Source: Oscillospiraceae bacterium (GTDB lineage: Bacteria > Bacillota > Clostridia > Oscillospirales > Ruminococcaceae). Taken from it: a DNA stretch of 28,576 bases. Within the stretch, counting starts at the first letter, position 1. The number at the start of each line of letters is the position of its first letter. A program made the position numbers and the translations under genes. The notes under the pieces were generated by a model. The model did no database searches, had not been told where the DNA came from, and saw nothing but the letters and a program-made list of their open reading frames with translations. Below, one piece after another: positions 22,709 through 28,576 of the stretch. The stretch spans positions 1-28,576 of the forward strand of contig JAHHTS010000029.1 in assembly GCA_020024475.1 (NCBI GenBank), read 5' to 3'.

Positions 22709-23386
22709 ATGAAAATTTTGGTAGTTGATGACGAACAAAGAATTAGAGATTTAATCGGTCAGTACCTTGTTATAGAGGGATATGATGTTGAGTATGCAAA
22801 AGATGGTATAGAAGCACTTACAAAAATAAGCAAAGGCGATATAGATCTTTGTATTCTTGATGTGATGATGCCATTTATGGATGGTATAGCTTGCCTTAAA
22901 GAAATGAGAGCAAGAGGATTTAAAACACCTGTAATTATGCTTTCTGCAAAAGGCGAAGAATATGATAAAATCAATGGTTTTGAAGCTGGTACAGATGACT
23001 ATGTTGTAAAACCTTTCTCACCTAAAGAACTTATGGCAAGAGTTAGAGCTGTTTTTAACCGTGTTAGTCCAGAAATTGCAGAAAGTAAAGAAAGATATAT
23101 TTTTGGCGGACTTGTAATTGATGTTCCAAGCCACAGCATAAAAATTGATGGTGAAATTGTAAATGTAACACCTAAAGAATTCGATCTCTTGGTTTGTCTT
23201 GTACAGAATAAAGGTGTAGCACTTAGCCGTGAAAGAATCCTACTTAAAGTTTGGAATTATGACTATTTTGGCGAAGATAGAACTGTTGATACACACATAA
23301 AAATGCTTCGCAGCCACTTAAAGGATTATCGTGACTGTATCGTGACTGTATGGGGCGTAGGATATAAATTTGAACCAAAGGAATAA
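22709..23386 (+). CDS. Two-component response regulator (OmpR/PhoB family)
   Basis: A 225-aa transcription factor. The receiver domain (1-118) has the acidic pocket D7/D8, phospho-acceptor D51 in CILDVMMPFMDG, T/S switch at LSAKG (78-82) and K101 in VVKPFSPKEL. The winged-helix output domain (about 125-222) has VTPKEFDLLVCLVQNKGVAL, SRERILLKVWNYDYFGE, RTVDTHIKMLRSHL and the wing IVTVWGVGYKFEP. AAAGGAAGG precedes the ATG at 22709. The kinase gene starts 3 nt after the stop, so the pair is one operon. Target genes are not visible; the divergent GDPD-like gene is a positional candidate. Confidence 0.95.
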   Translation: MKILVVDDEQRIRDLIGQYLVIEGYDVEYAKDGIEALTKISKGDIDLCILDVMMPFMDGIACLKEMRARGFKTPVIMLSAKGEEYDKINGFEAGTDDYVVKPFSPKELMARVRAVFNRVSPEIAESKERYIFGGLVIDVPSHSIKIDGEIVNVTPKEFDLLVCLVQNKGVALSRERILLKVWNYDYFGEDRTVDTHIKMLRSHLKDYRDCIVTVWGVGYKFEPKE

Positions 23387-23389
23387 TAT

Positions 23390-24820
23390 ATGAAAACCAG
23401 TATAAGAAATAGACTTACAGCACTTATATTGGCGGTGTGCTTGTCCATTATTGCAGCAATCTGGATTACAACAGCTGTGTTTTTTAAACCAATGTATCAA
23501 GCATCTACTCAAGCAGAACTTGCTGGTATTGTTTCTGAAACAGTAAAAGCTATTCAAAGTAATGCTGGTCAACTTACACAAGAAACTATAGATGAGATTT
23601 CATCTCATGTTAATCTTGGTATATGCATTGAAATATCTGATGAATTTGGTAACGGTTTGCTACTTATGGAAGGAATAGGTGATGCATGCCAATTACATGG
23701 TTCAAGAAGCACAACATCAAGCATTTATATGGATCAGCGAAGGCTAAACACAAAGCGGGCACAAGAACTTAGACAAAAAGTTAGAAATAGCGGTCATTAT
23801 ACTGGTCAAATTGTAGATGATTATGATAACAAACAATTAGTAAAAGGCACATTTTGGAATAATAAATACACTATTCTTGCTTCTACTAGCCTTGCCAGAA
23901 CGGATTCAGTTGTCAAAATTGTTTTGTCACAATTAAGAACAACTGCGTTTTTCACTATCGTGTTAGCACTTATAATTGCAGCACTTATGTCTAATTGGTT
24001 TGTTAAACCAATTACGGTTTTGTCTAAAGCTACAAAGGAAATTAGTAAGGGTAACTATAAGATAAAAATAGGAATACCGGAAGGGTCTAGAGATGAATTG
24101 GCACAGCTTGCACAGGATTTTAATATCATGGCAAGCGAAATAGAATCGTCACAGAGATTCCAAAAAGAATTAATCGCAAGTATTTCTCATGATTTACGCA
24201 CACCGCTTACTATTATTAAGGGATATGCTGAGTCTATAAGAGATATCACGGGTGAAAATCCACCTATAAGAGAACAACAACTAAATACAATTATTGATGA
24301 AACTGACAGATTGTCAAAAATGGTAAATTCGGTTCTTGAATATGCAAAACTCAGCCAAGGAGCTATGAAACTTAATATTGTTCAGTACAATATGGCTGAT
24401 ATGTGTTCTGATATCGCTGACATATATTCTCATAGGGCTGAGAGTGAAGATAAAACAGTTGTTTATGATGGGCCTGAGGTTCTTTATGTAATGGCAGACG
24501 CATCGCTTATAGAGAGAGTTATGCATAACTTCGTTTCTAATGCTTTGTTGCATACACCAGCAAGAACTCAGATTGTTATTAAGGCAGAACCTCTCGAAAA
24601 TGGAAAGGTTCGCATAAGTGTAAAGGACTCCGGCGAGGGTATAAGCGAAGAAGATAAAAAACATCTGTTTGATAAGTATTATAGATCTAGAAAATCAAGT
24701 GGAAAACAAGGAACAGGGTTAGGACTTGCAATTGTAAAAACAATTCTTGAAAGTCATAATTTTGAATACGGGGTTGACTCGGAAATCGGAAAAGGTAGCG
24801 AATTTTGGTTTATAATGTGA
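23390..24820 (+). CDS. Sensor histidine kinase with extracytoplasmic domain and HAMP
   Basis: The 476-aa membrane partner of the preceding regulator. Layout: TM1 about 10-32, an extracytoplasmic sensor of about 150 aa with a variable PAS/Cache-like size, TM2 about 184-205, HAMP about 206-258 (FVKPITVLSKATKEISKGNY), HisKA with phospho-acceptor H267 in SISHDLRTPLTIIKGYAE, and HATPase_c with N-box HNFVSNALLH (379-388), G1 DSGEGI (413-418), F box HLFDKYYRS and G2 GTGLGL (441-446). All catalytic motifs are complete. The signal is unknown; the sensor region contains a few Cys and many polar residues. AAGGAA lies just before the ATG. Confidence 0.95.
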   Translation: MKTSIRNRLTALILAVCLSIIAAIWITTAVFFKPMYQASTQAELAGIVSETVKAIQSNAGQLTQETIDEISSHVNLGICIEISDEFGNGLLLMEGIGDACQLHGSRSTTSSIYMDQRRLNTKRAQELRQKVRNSGHYTGQIVDDYDNKQLVKGTFWNNKYTILASTSLARTDSVVKIVLSQLRTTAFFTIVLALIIAALMSNWFVKPITVLSKATKEISKGNYKIKIGIPEGSRDELAQLAQDFNIMASEIESSQRFQKELIASISHDLRTPLTIIKGYAESIRDITGENPPIREQQLNTIIDETDRLSKMVNSVLEYAKLSQGAMKLNIVQYNMADMCSDIADIYSHRAESEDKTVVYDGPEVLYVMADASLIERVMHNFVSNALLHTPARTQIVIKAEPLENGKVRISVKDSGEGISEEDKKHLFDKYYRSRKSSGKQGTGLGLAIVKTILESHNFEYGVDSEIGKGSEFWFIM

Positions 24821-24836
24821 TTTAATCACAAGGATA

Positions 24837-24865
24837 TTGCATAATATTTACTTATTTGGTATAAT
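24837..24865 (+). promoter_or_regulatory. Promoter for the DUF1858-trmK unit
   Basis: TTGCAT (24837-24842), 17-nt spacer, TATAAT (24860-24865), starting 17 nt after the kinase stop and about 45 nt before the DUF1858 ATG. It suggests that these genes are not simply part of the two-component operon. Confidence 0.6.
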
Positions 24866-24910
24866 AAATTAGCAATAAATCTTAATTTTGCAAAAGGAGA
24901 TAAAATTATT

Positions 24911-25111
24911 ATGGTAGTAACAAAGAAAACTAACCTTGGTGATATTTTAGATGCTGATGCATCAACAGCTGTATATTTCATGGAAATTGGTATGCATTGC
25001 CTTGGATGCCCTTCAGCTAGAGGCGAAAACATTGAACAGGCTTGCTGGGTTCATGGTGTAGATGCTGACGAATTGGTTGCAAAACTTAACGAACACTTTG
25101 GCAATAACTAA
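24911..25111 (+). CDS. DUF1858 small cysteine protein
   Basis: A 66-aa protein that is a complete DUF1858 domain (hybrid-cluster-associated/ScdA N-terminal-like). It has LGDILDADASTAVYFMEIG, then MHCLGCPSARGENIEQAC (C30, C33 and C45) and VHGVDADELVAKLN. The family is thought to form a disulfide or bind a metal or redox centre; the role of the stand-alone form is undefined. AAAAGGAG precedes the ATG at 24911. Its stop is directly abutted by the trmK start with no gap, so translation is probably coupled. Confidence 0.92.
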   Translation: MVVTKKTNLGDILDADASTAVYFMEIGMHCLGCPSARGENIEQACWVHGVDADELVAKLNEHFGNN

Positions 25112-25825
25112 ATGAAACACAAAAATATAGGCAGTCGTTTGTTAATGGCTGCCTCTTTTGTTGATAATGGTAAAACAGTTTGTGATGTTGGTTGTGACCA
25201 CGGTAAACTCAGCCTTTATCTTATAAAAGAGAAAAAAGCAAGACATATTATTGCAACTGATATAAATTATCAGCCTTTGCAAAAAGCAATAGATCTATTT
25301 GAAACTCATCATCTTTCACATTCAGCAGATTTTTTATGCACTGATGGACTACAAGGAATAGAAAACACAGACGATATAACCCATGTAGTAATCGCAGGCC
25401 TTGGAGGACAAACAATGTCTGATGTTATTGATGGTGCTGAATTTATAAAAAAACAAAAGACTAAACTAATTCTTCTACCAGCACAGAACGGGCATATTAT
25501 AAGAAAATATCTATACGAAAATGGATTTTATATAATCCAAGAGAAAAATGTCGCTGAAAAAGGAAAATATTATAGCTGTATAAATGCAGTTTACACAGGT
25601 GAGATTGTTAAAAATGATATTTTTAACACATATATTGGTGAATGCTATAAAAATACTGATTTAGCAGCCTTAGGCTATATAGAAATGATTTTAGGTCGAC
25701 TTAGAAAGAAACAAAAAGGTGTTTTAATAGATAAAGGTGTTGAAAACATTGAGTTAGCTAAGGCAATCTCAAAAATTGAGCTAATTATAGAAAATATTAA
25801 ATCAATCCATAAAACCATTCTGTAA
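25112..25825 (+). CDS. trmK: tRNA (adenine(22)-N1)-methyltransferase TrmK
   Basis: A SAM-dependent enzyme making m1A22 in the D arm of tRNA, essential in some Gram-positive bacteria. At 237 aa it has GSRLLMAASFVDNGKTVCDV, SAM motif I VCDVGCDHGKLSLYLI (about 23-38), ATDINYQPLQKA, the VVIAGLGGQTMSDVI block (about 93-107) characteristic of TrmK, LLPAQNGHIIRKYLYENGF, and a C-terminal helical coil with GRLRKKQKG. Its ATG immediately follows the DUF1858 stop. A Nif3-like gene follows, as in many Firmicutes. Confidence 0.94.
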   Translation: MKHKNIGSRLLMAASFVDNGKTVCDVGCDHGKLSLYLIKEKKARHIIATDINYQPLQKAIDLFETHHLSHSADFLCTDGLQGIENTDDITHVVIAGLGGQTMSDVIDGAEFIKKQKTKLILLPAQNGHIIRKYLYENGFYIIQEKNVAEKGKYYSCINAVYTGEIVKNDIFNTYIGECYKNTDLAALGYIEMILGRLRKKQKGVLIDKGVENIELAKAISKIELIIENIKSIHKTIL

Positions 25826-25847
25826 AAAAATGCAGAATGGTCTTTTA
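25814..25847 (+). terminator. Possible weak terminator at the end of trmK
   Basis: ACCATTCTG (25814-25822) pairs with CAGAATGGT (25833-25841); a short CTTTTAT tail follows. The trmK stop codon lies in the loop. Because the tail is weak and the next gene is in the same direction, it may only attenuate. Confidence 0.55.
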
Positions 25848-25907
25848 TCGTTGATGAAAATATAAAAATATGATTTAATATTATTAAAATATATACTGAG
25901 GTGCTGT

Positions 25908-26642
25908 ATGATAACAACAGAACAAATTTATAATTTGCTAAACGAAAAATTCCCTTTCGATATGCAGGAGCAATGGGATAACAGTGGTATTCTGGTAAAC
26001 GCACAAAACATAAGCGATGCTGTTTTAGTGTGCCTTGATGTGACAAAACAAGCAATAAATATGGCTAATGAAATAGGAGCAAAAATTATTGTTTCGCATC
26101 ACCCAGTTATATTTAATTCAATAAAATCCATAACTAAAGATGATATAGTGTATTCCCTTATAAAAAACGATATTTCCGTTATTTGCGCACATACAAATTT
26201 TGATAAGTACGAATTTGGCACTTCTTATATAATAGCAGATAGCCTTAATCTTGAAATATTAGATAGCAGCGAATTTGAAATTGGTGTGGTTGTAAAAGTA
26301 GGTTCAACTACTGTGGAGCTTTCTCAAAAATGTAAAGAAGTTTTCGGTACAGCAGAGTGTACTTTACCGCATAAAGAAATAAGAAGAGCTTTTATCTGTG
26401 CAGGTAGCGGAAGTGGAATGAAAGACGAAGTTATCAAAAGCGGCGCAGATTGCTTAATCACTGGTGAATGTAAATACCACGATATGCTTGACCTTTCTCA
26501 AGTTGGAATAAGTACAATCACAGTAGGTCATGATGCTTCTGAATCAATTAGTTTAAGCACAATGGCTGATATAATTAAAAATAAATTCAAGAACATAAAA
26601 GTTGAAGTATTCACATGTGAAAATCTTCAATATCATATATAG
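25908..26642 (+). CDS. Nif3-like dinuclear metal-centre protein (DUF34)
   Basis: A 244-aa member of the NIF3/YqfO family, which forms toroidal hexamers with a two-metal site. Some members are linked to GTP cyclohydrolase I-like activity or metal insertion, but the physiological role is unsettled. Metal ligands: H64 and H65 in IVSHHPVIF, D99 in AHTNFDKYEFG, H208 and E212 in TVGHDASES. The PII/CutA-like insert found in longer members such as Bacillus YqfO (about 370 aa) is absent, so this is the short form. A usable but modest Shine-Dalgarno (GAGGTG) precedes the ATG at 25908. It follows trmK and leads into the RqcH gene 10 nt later. Confidence 0.92.
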   Translation: MITTEQIYNLLNEKFPFDMQEQWDNSGILVNAQNISDAVLVCLDVTKQAINMANEIGAKIIVSHHPVIFNSIKSITKDDIVYSLIKNDISVICAHTNFDKYEFGTSYIIADSLNLEILDSSEFEIGVVVKVGSTTVELSQKCKEVFGTAECTLPHKEIRRAFICAGSGSGMKDEVIKSGADCLITGECKYHDMLDLSQVGISTITVGHDASESISLSTMADIIKNKFKNIKVEVFTCENLQYHI

Positions 26643-26652
26643 GAGAACATAA

Positions 26653-28392
26653 ATGGCATTAGATGCAATTACTATGTCACTTTTGGCTAAAGAACTTGAT
26701 CAAGGACTTCAAGGAAGCCGAATAGACAAAATACACCAGCCTTCAAAAGATGAAGTGGTATTTCATCTTAGGAAAAGAGATGGAAACATAAAACTTTTGC
26801 TTTCTGCAAGAAGTGGTTCAGCTAGACTTTGTTTTACAAATGAAAGTTTTGAAAATCCACAAACACCGCCGTCTTTTTGTATGCTTTTAAGAAAATATCT
26901 TTCTGGTGCTAGATTCATAGGTGCTACTAGCGTTGAAGGTGAAAGAATTATTATGCTCACTTTTACTGCTACAAGTGAAATGGGTGATACAGTAAATATA
27001 GACATAGCAGCGGAGCTTATGGGAAGATATGCAAATCTTGTTATAATCAATGGCGATGGTAAAATTATTGATGCAATGAAACGTGTTGATGCCGATGCAT
27101 CTTCAATACGCCAACTTTTGCCAGGACTGATGTATAAGCTTCCTCCAAATAGAGAAAATCCTAAATTCATCAGCCAGACACAACAAGTACTAGAAAAGGT
27201 ATTTTCTTATAGTGGTACAATTGACCAAGCTTTTTTAAGATGTAGTCAAGGAATGGGGCCTGTAGTTGCCCGAGAAATAGCATATCTTGCACATACTGGT
27301 GACAGTTATGCTGACAGTCTGTCAGAATCGCAGGAAATGGCTGTTGTTGCAACAGTGGGCAGAGTGATTGAATATTATCACCAACCTAAGTATACTATTG
27401 TTTATAATCAGCAGAATGCACCAAGTGAATATAGCTTTATGCCGCTTACACAGTATGAAGGACTTGATTCTAAATCTTTTGAAACATTAAACCAGCTTCT
27501 TGATGAATATTATAGCGAAAAAGATAAGGCTGAACGCCTTCGTCAAAAGGGGAAAGATCTACACAAACTTGTACAAAACCTTTTGGATAGAACAATCCGT
27601 AAACAGGTGGCAAGAAAAGAAGAACTTACACAAAGTACTGATAATGAAAAATTCCGTATATATGGTGAACTTCTAACAGCTAATCTCTACCAATTAGAAA
27701 AAGGAATGAAAAAAGTGGAAGTTTTTAATTATTACGATAATACAAATATTATAATTCCTCTTGACCCTAAACTTACAGGTAATCAAAATGCACAGAAGTA
27801 TTATAAAGAGTACAAGCGAAAACAGACAGCGGTCAAGATGCTTACTACCCTAATTGCACAAGGAGAAATTGAACTAGAATATCTGCAAAGTGTTGCATAT
27901 AATGTAAATAATGCCAAAAATGAAAGTGAACTTATGGCTATTAGGAGCGAACTTCATAGTGCTGGGTATTTGAAATATTATAAAAATCGTGAAAAAAGGC
28001 AGAAACCACAAGATTTTATAAGATACACTTCATGTGATGGCTTTTTGATACTTGTAGGTAGAAATAATGAGCAAAATGATAAATTAACTATTAAAACTGC
28101 TAGGGGTAAAGATATGTGGTTCCACACTAAAAAAGCCCCAGGTAGTCATGTAGTTGTTATGAGTAATGGTGAAGATATTCCTTTAACGACACAAAATCAG
28201 GCTGCACAGTTGGCGGTTTATCATTCCAGCTTAAAAGGTATGGCAAAGGTAGAGGTTGATTATACTTTTGTTAAAAATATCAGAAAAACAAATGATTTAA
28301 AACCTGGTATGGTTATTTACGATATATATGAAAGTGCAGCTATTGTTCCAGATGAGAAAATTATTGAAGAACTAGAAAAAACTAGAAAATAA
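26653..28392 (+). CDS. rqcH: RqcH/NFACT ribosome-associated quality control protein
   Basis: The bacterial Rqc2 homologue (older name fibronectin-binding protein FbpA), which binds stalled 50S-nascent-chain complexes and recruits Ala-tRNA to add C-terminal alanine tails. At 579 aa it shows NFACT-N (1 to about 180: SRIDKIHQPSKDEVVFHLRK, PPSFCMLLRKYLSGARF), a helix-hairpin-helix part, a long coiled-coil middle (about 280-430) and the NFACT-R domain (about 450-560: DGFLILVGRNNEQNDKLTIK, GKDMWFHTKKAPGSHVVV). Position 97-98, DR in Bacillus RqcH and needed for tailing, reads E97-R98, a conservative change. AGGAGAA precedes the ATG at 26653. Its likely partner YabO/RqcP is encoded at 6516. Confidence 0.93.
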   Translation: MALDAITMSLLAKELDQGLQGSRIDKIHQPSKDEVVFHLRKRDGNIKLLLSARSGSARLCFTNESFENPQTPPSFCMLLRKYLSGARFIGATSVEGERIIMLTFTATSEMGDTVNIDIAAELMGRYANLVIINGDGKIIDAMKRVDADASSIRQLLPGLMYKLPPNRENPKFISQTQQVLEKVFSYSGTIDQAFLRCSQGMGPVVAREIAYLAHTGDSYADSLSESQEMAVVATVGRVIEYYHQPKYTIVYNQQNAPSEYSFMPLTQYEGLDSKSFETLNQLLDEYYSEKDKAERLRQKGKDLHKLVQNLLDRTIRKQVARKEELTQSTDNEKFRIYGELLTANLYQLEKGMKKVEVFNYYDNTNIIIPLDPKLTGNQNAQKYYKEYKRKQTAVKMLTTLIAQGEIELEYLQSVAYNVNNAKNESELMAIRSELHSAGYLKYYKNREKRQKPQDFIRYTSCDGFLILVGRNNEQNDKLTIKTARGKDMWFHTKKAPGSHVVVMSNGEDIPLTTQNQAAQLAVYHSSLKGMAKVEVDYTFVKNIRKTNDLKPGMVIYDIYESAAIVPDEKIIEELEKTRK

Positions 28393-28396
28393 AATG

Positions 28397-28430
28397 AACA
28401 GCGGAGAATTATTATTCTTCGCTGTTTTTT
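28397..28430 (+). terminator. Intrinsic terminator after rqcH
   Basis: AACAGCGGAGAAT (28397-28409) pairs with ATTCTTCGCTGTT (28414-28426) with one G-T pair and a TATT loop, followed by T4 more. It starts 5 nt after the rqcH stop. Confidence 0.92.
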
Positions 28431-28475
28431 GTTGAGTAAAAGCCTATATCAAAATAGTAAATTTATCGAAATATT

Positions 28476-28508
28476 ATAATTATTTATTGTGAAACAATAA
28501 ATAATTAT
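28476..28508. promoter_or_regulatory. Putative operator: 15-bp-arm palindrome touching a promoter
   Basis: Perfect inverted repeat of 15-bp arms around GAA (28491-28493), with a core of AATTATTTATTGT and ACAATAAATAATT. Its right end coincides with the first T of the TTGACA element. The position fits a regulator-binding site for the gene beyond the window. Confidence 0.5.
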
Positions 28509-28535
28509 TGACAAATCATAAAAAATGAATATAAT
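28508..28535 (+). promoter_or_regulatory. Promoter for a gene beyond the right edge
   Basis: TTGACA (28508-28513), 16-nt spacer, TATAAT (28530-28535). A possible Shine-Dalgarno (TGAGG) lies near 28564-28568, close to the window end, so the start codon is probably just outside. Confidence 0.7.
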
Positions 28536-28576
28536 AAAAGTAAACATCAAAATTTTAGTGAAATGAGGTTTGATTA

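Noticed and set aside
1..28576. CRISPR array, prophage or integrative element
   Set aside because: No spaced direct repeats, integrase, phage structural genes or att-like duplication next to the tRNA were seen. The only mobile DNA is IS-related.

Overview
The window is AT-rich chromosomal DNA from a low-GC Gram-positive bacterium, most likely an endospore-forming member of the Clostridia (Bacillota). The main evidence is the conserved yabM-mazG(yabN)-yabO-yabP-yabQ-divIC order at 3724-7852, where YabP and YabQ are sporulation proteins. Supporting evidence is a SigH-like sigma factor, the trmK-nif3 pair, an RqcH/NFACT protein, a TPP-riboswitch-controlled ThiT and strong T-tailed intrinsic terminators. 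I cannot assign a genus. Nearly all of the window is chromosomal housekeeping. The accessory material is one decayed IS3-family element, one IS3 fragment and possibly one more transposase fossil.

Layout. 1-64: 3' part of tRNA-Thr(GGT). 509-1753 (-): Na+/dicarboxylate symporter with an 18-bp palindrome filling the spacer of its promoter. 2308-2560: fossil IS3 transposase. 2617-3591 (-): membrane dipeptidase. 3724-7852 (+): the yab/divIC cell-envelope and sporulation cluster, with an HU gene and its own terminator inside it. 7966-8922: SppA. 9028-10697: tandem nucleoside hydrolases, the first having lost most catalytic residues. 10969-12989 (-): a ProC-like reductase and a THUMP-domain rRNA methyltransferase. 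13316-15694 (+): MATE transporter, SigH-like sigma factor and double zinc-ribbon protein. 15717-17018: degenerate IS3 element that appears to sit in the loop of the zinc-ribbon gene's terminator. 17113-17995 (-): a complete TPP riboswitch cassette (promoter, aptamer, terminator, thiT). 18049-18738 (-): endonuclease III. 18871-20963 (+): esterase and RarA. 21494-22507 (-): a GDPD-fold protein with its catalytic residues replaced. 22709-24820 (+): two-component system. 24911-28392 (+): DUF1858 protein, TrmK, Nif3-like protein and RqcH.

Functional themes. The yab cluster joins lipid-linked precursor flipping (SpoVB/YabM), nucleotide-pool cleaning (MazG), nucleoid packing (HU), heat-shock RNA binding (YabO), spore-coat morphogenesis (YabP/YabQ) and the divisome (DivIC). 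TrmK and RqcH both serve translation, and RqcH rescues stalled large ribosomal subunits. Nth and RarA serve DNA repair and stalled forks. ThiT, the dicarboxylate symporter, the dipeptidase and the nucleoside hydrolase are scavenging functions of a nutrient-dependent anaerobe.

I found no CRISPR array, prophage, toxin-antitoxin pair or clear new defence system. The observations most worth a second look are the inactivated paralogue next to an intact nucleoside hydrolase, the GDPD pseudoenzyme with a membrane anchor and charged tail, the IS that splits a terminator, and two palindromes positioned like operators (1789-1806 and 28476-28508).
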